Shown: positions 8,136-16,750 of the stretch, in pieces
How the letters are laid out: every line of letters starts with the position of its first letter
Numbering within the stretch: the first letter of the stretch is position 1
Source: Saprospiraceae bacterium
GTDB lineage: Bacteria; Bacteroidota; Bacteroidia; Chitinophagales; Saprospiraceae
Assembly: GCA_028285545.1 (NCBI GenBank)
Contig: JANQPA010000112.1
Span: forward strand, 1 to 64,000
DNA: 64,000 nucleotides
Reading direction: 5' to 3'
The notes under the pieces: generated by a model
Databases searched by the model: none
What the model saw: only the letters and a program-made list of their open reading frames with translations
Told to the model about the DNA's origin: nothing
Translations under genes and position numbers: made by a program

Positions 8136-8861
8136 ATGAAAGTAAGGCCGTTTCAAAAATTTAAGTACCGATCTAAAGAGGAAGAAATAATTGATGATTT
8201 TTCAATGGGTGGAGAAGAAGTTGTCCGTACCTTTAAGACCATCGAAAGAGTCAACACTTTACTAGGAGGAAATAGTGTTCTTGTAAAAGGGGTGCAACAG
8301 ATTGTTCAACAACTAAACTTGCAAGAGGAACCTATTCATCTATATGATTTGGGTTGTGGCAGTGGAGATGGTTTGCGTTCTATTGCAAGATGGGCAAGAA
8401 AAAAAAACATTCCGATCACTTTGATAGGAGTAGATGCCAATCCTTTTATTGTGGATCATGCACGGCAGCAATCAGCCAATTTCCCTGAAATTTCTTTTAT
8501 CCAGCAAGATATTTTCCAGAAGGAATGCTCGCTCAAAAAAGCGGATATAGTCGCTTTTAATTTATGCCTGCATCATTTTACAGAAGAAGAACAGGCTATC
8601 TTACTTCAGAAGTGTAAAGATGATAAGGTAAAAGCCATCCTTATAAATGATTTGCATCGACATTGGTTGGCTTATTACAGTTTCACCGTTTTTTGCTGGC
8701 TCACAGGTGCCAATAAAATGGCTAGAGAGGATGGCCGGCTTTCTATACTAAAAGGTTTTAAAAGGGAAGAATTGAAATTATTAGGAAAAAACTCTGGTGT
8801 TTTACATCCTTTGGTTCGGTGGAGGTGGGCCTTTCGTTATGAAATGTCGCTTTACTATTGA
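8136..8861 (+). CDS. SAM-dependent methyltransferase of the type III PKS cluster
   Basis: 241 residues from the ATG at 8136, chosen because MKVRPFQKFKYRSKEEEI matches the usual start of this family; an ATG at 8085 would overlap the previous gene. Class I SAM fold: motif I YDLGCGSGDG (about 64-73), acidic residue GVDANP after strand 2, and a motif IV region 'ADIVAFNLCLHHF'. The 'MGGEEVVRTFKTIERVNTLL' helix is characteristic of methyltransferases beside bacterial type III PKS genes. Inferred role: C- or O-methylation of the polyketide product. Confidence 0.85.
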   Translation: MKVRPFQKFKYRSKEEEIIDDFSMGGEEVVRTFKTIERVNTLLGGNSVLVKGVQQIVQQLNLQEEPIHLYDLGCGSGDGLRSIARWARKKNIPITLIGVDANPFIVDHARQQSANFPEISFIQQDIFQKECSLKKADIVAFNLCLHHFTEEEQAILLQKCKDDKVKAILINDLHRHWLAYYSFTVFCWLTGANKMAREDGRLSILKGFKREELKLLGKNSGVLHPLVRWRWAFRYEMSLYY

Positions 8862-8962
8862 TTTCAGATTTCATACAGCAAAATAAAGCGAGGCTTTGTC
8901 CTTTGGGATGAAAAAAGCTAAATTGAGTTTTGGTGGTTTGTATCCACCCAAAATCCTCAAGC

Positions 8963-10030
8963 ATGAAAAACCAAGATTTTCCCAAAATCCTTTCTACAGC
9001 TATTGCCTTACCGGAATACACCAAACCTACCGATGAAATCATACAGGATATGGAGCGGCATTTGGAGGGACATGACGAACGATTCAAAAAGAAAGTCCTA
9101 CGAATTTTTAAATATGCTCAGGTTGATCGGCGTTATTCTATAATGCCTGCTGAAAGGGTACTTGCAGATTTATCATTTGAGGAAAAAAATGATTTTTATA
9201 TAGAAAAAGCGACTAACCTTGCAGAGGAGGTCTTATCAAAAGCTCTGATTAAGGCCAATTTGGCTCCTGATGAAATTGATTACATCATTACGGTTAGTTG
9301 TACTGGCTTTATGATTCCTTCAGTTGATGCTTATTTAATCAATCGATTGAAAATGCGCCAAAACATTGTGCGCTTGCCTGTAACTGAAATGGGTTGTGCC
9401 GCTGGAGTGTCTGGCCTGATTTACGCTAATAACTTTTTAAGGGCCAACCCTGGCAAACGAGCCGCTATTATTGCTGTAGAATCTCCTATGTCTACCTTTC
9501 AATATTCTGATTTTTCGATGGCCAATATGGTAAGTGCAGCTATTTTTGGGGATGGTGCCGCTTGTGCAATCGTTGGTTTTGAAGAAGGCCCCGCTCCTGC
9601 ACTTCTTGACACCAATATGTACCATTTTTATGATGAAACTCATATGATGGGGTTTGAATTAAAAAATTCGGGCTTTCAGATGGTACTCGATCCATCTGTA
9701 CCTGAAAAAATAAAAGAGCATTTTACCAAAATCATTTTTCCTTTTCTGGAAAAAAACAAGTTGAGTATTGAAGATATTGACCATCTGATTTTTCATCCGG
9801 GCGGCAAAAAAATTGTTCAAATGGTAGAAGCCCTATTTGGCGAATTAGGCAAAGATCTAAATGCAACCAAAGGAGTGTTGCGTGATTATGGGAATATGTC
9901 GAGTGCTACCGTCCTGTATGTTTTAGATGAGTTTTTGCAAAAAGAAATTAACTTGGATGATTATGGTTTAATGTTGAGTTTTGGACCCGGATTTTCTGCT
10001 CAGAGTGTTTTACTCCAATGGAGGGCTTAA
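8963..10030 (+). CDS. Type III polyketide synthase (chalcone/stilbene synthase-like)
   Basis: 355 residues from the ATG at 8963; a TTG at 8930 is also open but adds an unlikely leader. The catalytic triad is complete: Cys145 in TEMGCAAGVSG, His278 in FHPGGKK and Asn311 in YGNMSSAT. The N-terminal 'VSCTGFMIPSVDAYLINRL' and C-terminal 'SFGPGFSAQSVLLQW' are hallmark segments of the family. These homodimeric enzymes extend an acyl starter with malonyl-CoA and cyclise the chain to resorcinols, phloroglucinols or pyrones. The dedicated ACP and fatty-acid genes downstream suggest a long-chain acyl starter. It is the core enzyme of the cluster. Confidence 0.95.
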   Translation: MKNQDFPKILSTAIALPEYTKPTDEIIQDMERHLEGHDERFKKKVLRIFKYAQVDRRYSIMPAERVLADLSFEEKNDFYIEKATNLAEEVLSKALIKANLAPDEIDYIITVSCTGFMIPSVDAYLINRLKMRQNIVRLPVTEMGCAAGVSGLIYANNFLRANPGKRAAIIAVESPMSTFQYSDFSMANMVSAAIFGDGAACAIVGFEEGPAPALLDTNMYHFYDETHMMGFELKNSGFQMVLDPSVPEKIKEHFTKIIFPFLEKNKLSIEDIDHLIFHPGGKKIVQMVEALFGELGKDLNATKGVLRDYGNMSSATVLYVLDEFLQKEINLDDYGLMLSFGPGFSAQSVLLQWRA

Positions 10031-10047
10031 TATTCAATTTTTGAAAG

Positions 10048-10926
10048 ATGGAACCACATTTTAAAAATAAAAACTATTGGGCTGTCATTCTGGGAGGATC
10101 TAGTGGCATCGGCCTGGGGATTGCACAAAAAATGGCGAATGAGGGAATGAATCTAGTTATTGTACATCGTGATCGTAAAAAGACCGCCAGCATTTTTTTA
10201 GAAAAAATGGAAGTCTTACGATCCACTGGAGTACAAATTATATGTAAAAATGTGGATGCTCTACGCTCAGAAGAAAGGCAAAACGTACTTAATGAATTAA
10301 AAAATCAATTCCGTGATAAAGACAAAATAAGGCTATTGGTTCATGCTATTTCTAGAGGAAATCTTAAGCCTTTGGTGGAGCCCCAGGCCTATAAAGTAGC
10401 TAATAAGAATCTCCCACCGGTATATCAAAGCTTAGAAAGTCAATTAAAAGAAAGTCAACAAAAGGTAAGAGGTCAACTATCCAATACCGATATGAGTATG
10501 ACCCTTCAGGCAATGGCTCTAAGCCTTTATGATTGGGTAAGGGAAATCCATGAATCTCAATTATTTTGTTCTGATGCACGTGTTATTGGCCTAACCAGTG
10601 AAGGAAGTCATAAATCCTGGCCTTCGTATGCCGCGGTAAGTGCTGCAAAAGCCGCGCTGGAAGCCATTGGCAGATCCATTGCTTTAGAGTATGCCCCTCA
10701 TGGTATTCGCTGTAATATTTTACAGCCTGGGGTCACAGATACCCCTTCTCTAAGGATGATACCGGGAAGCGATCACCTAAAAGCCAATACACTACTAAGA
10801 AATCCTTTTGGTCGTTTGACTACCCCTCAGGATGTGGGCGATGTCGTGTATTTGTTAAGCAGAGATGAAGCTGCCTGGATTAACGGAGCCATAATCCCCG
10901 TGGATGGCGGTGAAAAAAATAGTTAA
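10048..10926 (+). CDS. SDR-family enoyl-ACP reductase (FabL/FabI-like)
   Basis: 292 residues. NAD(P)-binding motif GGSSGIG at 16-22. The catalytic pair is Tyr194 and Lys201, spaced YX6K as in enoyl-ACP reductases (FabI, FabL), not YX3K as in ordinary SDR ketoreductases. The segment 'SYAAVSAAKAALEAIGRS' closely resembles B. subtilis FabL. A ~40-residue insertion (about 105-150) is unusual. It starts 17 nt after the polyketide synthase and ends 2 nt before the dehydratase, so it is part of one operon. Inferred role: last reduction step in building the acyl chain. Confidence 0.85.
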   Translation: MEPHFKNKNYWAVILGGSSGIGLGIAQKMANEGMNLVIVHRDRKKTASIFLEKMEVLRSTGVQIICKNVDALRSEERQNVLNELKNQFRDKDKIRLLVHAISRGNLKPLVEPQAYKVANKNLPPVYQSLESQLKESQQKVRGQLSNTDMSMTLQAMALSLYDWVREIHESQLFCSDARVIGLTSEGSHKSWPSYAAVSAAKAALEAIGRSIALEYAPHGIRCNILQPGVTDTPSLRMIPGSDHLKANTLLRNPFGRLTTPQDVGDVVYLLSRDEAAWINGAIIPVDGGEKNS

Positions 10927-10928
10927 AT

Positions 10929-11363
10929 ATGGATCATTGTCATACCATACTCCAACTTTTGCCTTACAAAACACCTTTTTTATTTGTAGATCGTTTTCTG
11001 CAAATTGATGAAAATGGAGCATCAGGGGAATATACCTTCCGAAAGGAGGAATTTTTTTATCAAGGTCATTTTCCGGATCAACCCATTACGCCAGGGGTTA
11101 TTTTAACGGAAACTATGGCTCAAATTGGATTGGTGGGCTTGGGTATTTTTCTGACCAAAGCACATGAATCTAAAGAAAAAAAGAATTTTGTTTTTACCTC
11201 TTCCGATGTTGAATTCCTAAAAGAAGTTTTACCTGAAGAGAAGGTAAAAGTAAGTTCCGAAAAGATATATTTTCGATTGGGAAAATTGAAGTGTAAGGTG
11301 CAGATGTGGAATGAAGAGGGAGAGAGGGTTGCTAAGGGGGTACTGGCGGGAATGATGGTTTAA
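10929..11363 (+). CDS. 3-hydroxyacyl-ACP dehydratase (FabZ/FabA-like hotdog)
   Basis: 144-residue single hotdog domain. LPYKTPFLFVDR (11-22) is the FabZ N-terminal motif. GHFPDQPITPGVILTETMAQ (46-65) supplies catalytic His47 and Glu61. It dehydrates 3-hydroxyacyl-ACP to enoyl-ACP, feeding the adjacent enoyl reductase. The length matches FabZ. Placement within the PKS operon points to a dedicated, not housekeeping, copy. Confidence 0.92.
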   Translation: MDHCHTILQLLPYKTPFLFVDRFLQIDENGASGEYTFRKEEFFYQGHFPDQPITPGVILTETMAQIGLVGLGIFLTKAHESKEKKNFVFTSSDVEFLKEVLPEEKVKVSSEKIYFRLGKLKCKVQMWNEEGERVAKGVLAGMMV

Positions 11364-11381
11364 TTTATTATTGAAGGTATC

Positions 11382-11450
11382 TTTAGCACGCAAATATCGC
11401 AAATTTCACAGATAGGGCATTTGCGGAATCAGCGAAATCTGCGTGCTAAA
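11382..11450. repeat. Nested inverted repeat splitting the biosynthetic cluster
   Basis: Perfect outer arms TTTAGCACGCA (11382-11392) and TGCGTGCTAAA (11440-11450), with inner arms CGCAAAT (11398-11404) and ATTTGCG (11419-11425). It lies in the 142-nt gap between dehydratase and ketosynthase genes and is built of CGCAAAT/TCTGCG words. It may attenuate or process the transcript; a T-run is absent on the plus strand. Confidence 0.6.
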
Positions 11451-11505
11451 AAAGCGCCAATAAATACCACAACCTTAAATTTTGCAGTACTAATAAACCC
11501 CATCA

Positions 11506-12801
11506 ATGGATACAAACAAGCAAAAAATTATGAACCCACGCATCGTCGTCACAGGAATGGGCGTAGTTGCTCCTAATGCTATCGGGCTTAAGGAATTTAA
11601 ACAAGCCCTGGAGAATGGTACATCAGGTATCCGTTTTATGCCAGAGCTGGCAGACCTCAATTTCGGTTGTCAGGTTGCGGGTCAACCATCTCTTAGTGAA
11701 GCCTTATTGGATCAATATTTTTCTCCTTTAGAAAGAAAAACCATCCAGGCTTCGGGCGTCCTTTATGGTATTATTGCCGGCATTCAGGCCTGGGAAGATG
11801 CAGGTTTATCCATTCCTTCAAAAGAAGAAGACCCCGATTGGGATAGTGCTTGCATTTTTGGAGCAGGATTGGCGGGAGCAAAAGTGATGAGAGATTCTGC
11901 TTATTTAATTGATGAAGGCAAAACAAAGCGGCTGGGTAGTTCTTCGGTTCAACAGGTTATGTCCAGTGGTGTTAGTGCTCATTTGGGAGGACGTTTGGGC
12001 TTGGGTAACCAGGTTACGACCAATGCTTCAGCATGCAGCACCGGCACCGAAAGTATTTTATTGGCCGTTGATCGCATTCGGATGGGGAGGGCCAAAAGGG
12101 TGCTTTGTGGTGCATGTGATAGCAGTGGACCTTATGTGTGGGCAGGTTTTGATGCCATGCGTGTTACCAACCGAAGATTTAATGATCAACCAGAAAAAGC
12201 TTCTCGCCCTATGAGTGCGAGCGCCAGAGGTTTTGTACCAGGCGCAGGAGCGGGGGCGATAGTTTTGGAAACTTATGAGTCTGCCCAAGCTAGAGGAGCC
12301 AAAATTTATGCAGAAATACTTGGGGGTTATGTGAATTCAGGAGGGCAAAGAACCGGAGGGACGATGACCGCACCCAACACACAAGGCATTTTGCATTGTA
12401 TACAAGGAGCTTTAGCCGAAACAAGCATAGAAGGAAAAGATATTGATGCCATCTCAGGGCATCTTACTTCTACGATGTTTGATCCTATTGAAGTAGAATA
12501 CTGGTGTAAGGCTTTGGAAAGGTGGGGCAATGATTTTCCTTACATATATTCCCTCAAATCAATGATAGGACATTGTCTGAGTGCGGCTGGAGCAATAGAA
12601 TCTGTAGCCGTAATATTACAACTCTATCATCAGTTTTTACATCCCTCTCTCAACTGTGAGGACTTACACCCCGATATAGAAAAAATGATCAACTCAACTC
12701 GAATCCCCAGACAAACAAGCCCAGCTAAACTGAATATTATAGCGAAAAGTAGTTTTGGTTTTGGTGATGTCAATAGTTGTGTTATTTTTAAAAAAATGTA
12801 A
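11506..12801 (+). CDS. Beta-ketoacyl-ACP synthase, KAS II/FabF-like
   Basis: 431-residue thiolase-fold condensing enzyme. Nucleophile Cys177 (NASACSTGTES), first His319 in SGHLTSTMFDP (HLTST replaces the usual HGTST), Lys351 and second His356 in SLKSMIGHCLSAAG complete the Cys-His-His set. GMGVVAPNAIG near the N-terminus is typical. ATG 11506 is the longest start; ATG 11530 (MNPRIVVTG) fits the family start equally well. It condenses malonyl-ACP with acyl-ACP and is 6 nt upstream of its probable ACP. It could extend a fatty chain that primes the type III PKS. Confidence 0.93.
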   Translation: MDTNKQKIMNPRIVVTGMGVVAPNAIGLKEFKQALENGTSGIRFMPELADLNFGCQVAGQPSLSEALLDQYFSPLERKTIQASGVLYGIIAGIQAWEDAGLSIPSKEEDPDWDSACIFGAGLAGAKVMRDSAYLIDEGKTKRLGSSSVQQVMSSGVSAHLGGRLGLGNQVTTNASACSTGTESILLAVDRIRMGRAKRVLCGACDSSGPYVWAGFDAMRVTNRRFNDQPEKASRPMSASARGFVPGAGAGAIVLETYESAQARGAKIYAEILGGYVNSGGQRTGGTMTAPNTQGILHCIQGALAETSIEGKDIDAISGHLTSTMFDPIEVEYWCKALERWGNDFPYIYSLKSMIGHCLSAAGAIESVAVILQLYHQFLHPSLNCEDLHPDIEKMINSTRIPRQTSPAKLNIIAKSSFGFGDVNSCVIFKKM

Positions 12802-12807
12802 AAACTT

Positions 12808-13059
12808 ATGACTGTTGAAGAAATTACCGCCAAACTAAGGTCCATAATTGAGCCTTATGTGGAGGAAAAAGAATTGTTGAATAACATCATGCCAGAAACA
12901 GACCTTCTGGAGGATTTGAAAATCAATTCAGCAAATTTAGTAGATATCATCATTGATGTGGAAATGGCCTTTGACATAGAGATTGACGATGATGCAGCAG
13001 AGCAAATGCTCAAAGTAAAAGATTCTGTAGCCATCATACAAGAAAGAATCACCGCATGA
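12808..13059 (+). CDS. Acyl carrier protein
   Basis: 83-residue acidic helical protein. The phosphopantetheine-accepting serine is inferred to be Ser41 in LKINSANLVDII, at the start of helix II. The usual D-S-L context is replaced by N-S-A, which is divergent. DLLEDLKI and 'IEIDDDAAEQMLKVKD' are typical ACP segments. Its stop overlaps the phosphopantetheinyl transferase start (ATGA), so carrier and activating enzyme are translationally coupled. It likely shuttles intermediates among the ketosynthase, dehydratase and reductase of the cluster. Confidence 0.9.
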   Translation: MTVEEITAKLRSIIEPYVEEKELLNNIMPETDLLEDLKINSANLVDIIIDVEMAFDIEIDDDAAEQMLKVKDSVAIIQERITA

Positions 13060-13646
13060 TAGGGAATGATGTGGTGGATCGGGTATTTGCAAAAAACAGA
13101 TATAACGTTCTTCATCCCCGCTGGATGGAAAAAGTCTTACTCCCTGCTGAAAAGGAGCAAATTACTCAGTTTGATGACCTAGAGTTGGCTTTATGGGCAT
13201 TTTGGTCCTTAAAAGAAAGCGCCTACAAGGTTTTTTTTAAAAAAACATTCAAACGAGGGTTTATCCCCAAAAAGTTCGAATGCCGCTTACTCCATATCGA
13301 AAAGAACCAAATTAATGCCCAAATACAATCCCCTTTAGGTTCCTGGTTTGGTAAAATTGAAATTTCCAATGCTTACCTACATGCTATGGTAACAAGCCAA
13401 AAAATGCTCCTGAATACTATAAAACACAAATTGATTCCATTTAAAGAAACCACCTATTTCGCGCAGTCCCATCAGGTTCATCAACATTTGAAAGAGGCGC
13501 TTAGCCAACTTTGTCTGCTCCCTTGCCATCAGCTTGAAATACTAAAGGAACAAAGTGTTCCCAAAGTGTTTTTTAAAAACAAAGTCCTCCCAATTGACGT
13601 TTCATTGAGTCATCACCACCAATGGGGGGCATTTGCCTACCTCTAA
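13056..13646 (+). CDS. 4'-phosphopantetheinyl transferase
   Basis: 196 residues. MIGNDVVD at the N-terminus (Asp5) and WSLKESAYK (50-58; Glu54, Lys58) are the two signature motifs of the Sfp/AcpS superfamily, binding Mg2+ and CoA. It converts apo-ACP to holo-ACP. The 4-nt overlap with the ACP gene indicates a dedicated activator for the divergent ACP. The C-terminal ~70 residues look like a degraded second half domain, common in this group. Confidence 0.9.
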   Translation: MIGNDVVDRVFAKNRYNVLHPRWMEKVLLPAEKEQITQFDDLELALWAFWSLKESAYKVFFKKTFKRGFIPKKFECRLLHIEKNQINAQIQSPLGSWFGKIEISNAYLHAMVTSQKMLLNTIKHKLIPFKETTYFAQSHQVHQHLKEALSQLCLLPCHQLEILKEQSVPKVFFKNKVLPIDVSLSHHHQWGAFAYL

Positions 13647-13657
13647 GCTACCATTAC

Positions 13658-15910
13658 ATGAATCTTCAAAAGGTCAGCATTATAATTATTCTATCTGTAC
13701 TTGGAATCAGTATATTCTTTGCTGTCCAGCTAAAAAAGCTACACTTTGATTATGAGTTGGAGCGCTTTTTTCCCATACAAAATGAAAACACCTTATTTTT
13801 TGAGCAATTTAGAAAAACCTTTGGTGGGGATAGTGATTACATTTTAATAGGTCTTCGAAATAAAGCTGGCATTTTTCAAAAGGATTTCCTGCAAAAGGCT
13901 GATAGTCTTTATCAAATCATTAGTAAGATTGAAAATGTGGAGTTTATCCACGCCCCTACTAGAATAAGACAACAAGTAAGAAATAGATTTTCTTCAGTAC
14001 CTATAGAACGCCCCTGGCTTCGTTTCAGAGACGAGCGTCGATACCCAGAAGATAGCACTCATATTTATCGTTCAAATTGGGCAAACTATCTATTTGCAGA
14101 GGATCGGCAATCGGTTATGATATATGTGCGGCATGCCGATTTTCTGAATGAAGAGCAAGCAAGGGTTTTGGCCGATGCCGTCAAGACCAGTTCAGAAAAA
14201 ATTGACTTTGAAGAGATTCATTTTGCTGGAAAAGTATTTGGCCAGACTACTTTCATTCGACTAATTAGAAAAGAAACGGCCATTTTTGTGAGTGTTTCTC
14301 TTGTGTTAGTCATTCTATTTCTGTGGACTTCCTATAGAAAAATATGGGGGATATTATTGCCCCTGGCCGTAGTCAGCTTAAGTATTTTATGGACTTTGGG
14401 CCTCATGAGTATGTTAGGTTACCCCCTGGATATCATTTCCAATATCATTCCAACCCTACTTTTGATCATTGGTATTGCAGATGTTATTCATTTCCTAACC
14501 CATTTTCTTAAAGCACGCAGAGATGGTCAGGAAAAGTGGCCTGCTGTAAAATCTTCGGTCCGAATTGTAGGAAAAGCAACCCTAATTACTACTCTAACTA
14601 CGGCAATTGGATTTCTTACATTAACTACATCGAGCTTTATTTCTTTAATTGAATTGGGACTTTTTGCTACTGTAGGAATAGTTGTTGCTTTAGTGTTGAC
14701 CTATACTTTTTTGCCTGCTCTCATGCTGAAAATGGGTTCCTTTGATCAAAAAGGAAATCACTATTCCGGGTTTTGGGAAAAAATACTGGCTCCTTGTTTC
14801 GACTGGACACTAAGAAATCAAAGGTCTATACTCTGGATTAGTGGAATCATTGCCATTGTAGGTATTGTTGGAGCTTTCCAAATTAGGATAAACAGCTATA
14901 TATTAACAGATTTAGACCAGGATCATCCTTTGCAAAAAGACCAGCAGTTTTTTGGAGAAAAATTTGGGGGTGCCCGCACCCTGGAAATAGAACTAATGGT
15001 AAGGGATAGCCAATTCAATGTTTTTTCTACAGATATATTAAAAGAATTGGAACAGGTTGATCAATATCTTGAGGGCGTTTATGGTGCCAGCAATTTGATC
15101 TCTCCTTCCATTCTTATTGCCAGTGCCAATATGCAATATCAATTTGGCAGAAAGGATCAATATCGCATTCCTGATTCCACGACGCTTATTCGACCACTGG
15201 TCAGACGATTGGAGAAATATTCTGGAAGATATGAACTCCCAAGGTTAATTAGGGAAGATCACCAAAAAGCCAAAATCACAGGGCAAATCCCGGATTGGGG
15301 AAGTTATATTTTAGAACAAAAAAACAGGGATTTTAAACAATTTTTAGAGGAAAATTTTCCAGAAAGCAAATTAAGCTACACTATTACTGGAACCCCTCAT
15401 TTAATGGACCTCAACAATCGATTTTTAGCTCAAAATGTATTAAAAGGATTGTTTGTTGCCTTACTGGTTATTGCTTTAATATTTGCCTGGCTCTTCCGAT
15501 CCGCACGTTTGATGTTGGTTACTTTGGTGCCTAATGTTTTGCCGCTTCTTGTCATTGCAGGCATTATGGGTTTCACTGGAATTGATTTGAAAATATCTAC
15601 CTCTATCATTTTTATTATTGCCTTCGGTATTGCGGTAGATGACTCCATCCATTTTTTAAGCCGCTTTCAAAAGGAATATCAAGACAAAAACCTTTTGGAA
15701 GCTTTAAGGGCCTCTTATCTGAGTACTGGCAAAGCCATTGTCGTGACGTCTCTAATTTTACTAGGAGGCTTTATGAGTTTTTGTTTATCTTCTTTTGCCG
15801 GTACCTTTTATATAGGATTATTGGTAAGTATTACTCTGCTGGTGGCTTTGATTGCGGATTTGACGGTTTTGCCTGTCTTATTAATCAAAGTATTAAAAGA
15901 AAAAGAGTAG
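13658..15910 (+). CDS. MMPL/RND-superfamily lipid exporter
   Basis: 750 residues from the ATG at 13658; an ATG at 13622 overlaps the previous gene. Two homologous halves each have one TM helix, a ~180-residue periplasmic loop and a five-helix bundle (first about 200-360, second about 590-750). Conserved acidic residues in the fourth helices are present: LIIGIADVIHFLTHF and IAFGIAVDDSIHFLSRF, the proton-relay region of RND pumps. MMPL proteins export lipids and polyketides, so this is the likely exporter or inner-to-outer membrane shuttle for the cluster product. Confidence 0.92.
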   Translation: MNLQKVSIIIILSVLGISIFFAVQLKKLHFDYELERFFPIQNENTLFFEQFRKTFGGDSDYILIGLRNKAGIFQKDFLQKADSLYQIISKIENVEFIHAPTRIRQQVRNRFSSVPIERPWLRFRDERRYPEDSTHIYRSNWANYLFAEDRQSVMIYVRHADFLNEEQARVLADAVKTSSEKIDFEEIHFAGKVFGQTTFIRLIRKETAIFVSVSLVLVILFLWTSYRKIWGILLPLAVVSLSILWTLGLMSMLGYPLDIISNIIPTLLLIIGIADVIHFLTHFLKARRDGQEKWPAVKSSVRIVGKATLITTLTTAIGFLTLTTSSFISLIELGLFATVGIVVALVLTYTFLPALMLKMGSFDQKGNHYSGFWEKILAPCFDWTLRNQRSILWISGIIAIVGIVGAFQIRINSYILTDLDQDHPLQKDQQFFGEKFGGARTLEIELMVRDSQFNVFSTDILKELEQVDQYLEGVYGASNLISPSILIASANMQYQFGRKDQYRIPDSTTLIRPLVRRLEKYSGRYELPRLIREDHQKAKITGQIPDWGSYILEQKNRDFKQFLEENFPESKLSYTITGTPHLMDLNNRFLAQNVLKGLFVALLVIALIFAWLFRSARLMLVTLVPNVLPLLVIAGIMGFTGIDLKISTSIIFIIAFGIAVDDSIHFLSRFQKEYQDKNLLEALRASYLSTGKAIVVTSLILLGGFMSFCLSSFAGTFYIGLLVSITLLVALIADLTVLPVLLIKVLKEKE

Positions 15911-15957
15911 ATTTGATTAAGGATCTTAATTATTATTTTTAATCACTATCGTAAATA

Positions 15958-16518
15958 ATGGAAAAAAATAGCTTGCTCTTTTTCTTATTCATTTCTCTAA
16001 GCTCCACTTTTATTTTCTCCCAAAACCAAACGCCTGTTTTTCCTGATGACTGGATGGGCACTTACCAAGGCGATATGTATATTTTAAATGCTGCCAGGAA
16101 TAGCATTGATACTGTCGATGTTCATTTCGTTTTGGCTCCTACTGAAGAGGAAAAAGCCTGGAAATATACCATGTCGTATAAAAGTAGTAAATATGGCAAT
16201 TCCGTAAAGGCCTACCGTCTTATTAAACCAGATACTTTGGCAGCTAATGTCTATTTGATGGATGAGAACAATGGCATTTTTATCGAGGAGGTGTTAATGG
16301 GTAACACCTTTTACAGCTGTTTCAGTGTTGGCAATACTCGCCTATTTAGTACCATGCGAAAAAAAGAATCAGCCATTGAATGGGAGATCATTTCTACCCG
16401 AAAGGAAGATACTATGGAGTCAGGTACGGAACCTGATGAGAATGGAAGAGCGTTTATTGTCAATAGTTTTCTACCTATTTCGACTCAAAAGGCAATATTG
16501 AAAAGAGTTAAAGAATAA
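15958..16518 (+). CDS. Secreted protein of unknown function
   Basis: 186 residues with a clear Sec signal peptide (hydrophobic 5-18, probable cleavage after FS-Q around residue 22). The mature protein is a compact beta-rich domain starting FPDDWMGTYQGDMYI, which recalls small lipocalin-like or ligand-binding folds, but no family is recognised. It follows the exporter on the same strand after 47 nt and may be the last gene of the polyketide operon; a periplasmic lipid-handling role would fit but is speculation. Confidence 0.7.
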   Translation: MEKNSLLFFLFISLSSTFIFSQNQTPVFPDDWMGTYQGDMYILNAARNSIDTVDVHFVLAPTEEEKAWKYTMSYKSSKYGNSVKAYRLIKPDTLAANVYLMDENNGIFIEEVLMGNTFYSCFSVGNTRLFSTMRKKESAIEWEIISTRKEDTMESGTEPDENGRAFIVNSFLPISTQKAILKRVKE

Positions 16519-16574
16519 TTTTTTCCACTACAGCCCTCTAGAAAACTTACCATTTGGAGCATGAGCGTCAATGA

Positions 16575-16629
16575 CAATTTCAATCTCAATATCAATGTTT
16601 GCTAATCATTGATATTGAGATTGAAATTG
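16575..16629. repeat. Perfect 23-bp CAAT-word hairpin
   Basis: Left arm 16575-16597 and right arm 16607-16629 are perfectly complementary over 23 bp with a 9-nt loop. The left arm consists of CAATxx words and the right arm of ATTGxx words. Related runs occur at 25806-25937 and 57263-57312. It lies between the secreted-protein gene and DUF1761, where it could end transcription of the biosynthetic operon, but no T-run follows. Confidence 0.7.
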
Positions 16630-16750
16630 CTATTGATATTTTTCATAGGATATGTTTATTATTTAGCATCCCTTTTAAACTATCCAGGAGGTAAATTTTT
16701 TCCAATACTGGCCAGTTTCCACCATTTACTTTTGTTAAAAAAAACAAATT

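Noticed and set aside
8963..10030. Possible FabH (KAS III)
   Set aside because: The CGN-type triad spacing, GFMIPSVDAYL and C-terminal GPGFSAQ blocks fit type III PKS, not FabH.
8963..13646. Dialkylresorcinol (darABC) or flexirubin/aryl-polyene cluster
   Set aside because: No DarA-type aromatase/cyclase, DarB or ammonia-lyase/acyltransferase set; the core is a type III PKS.
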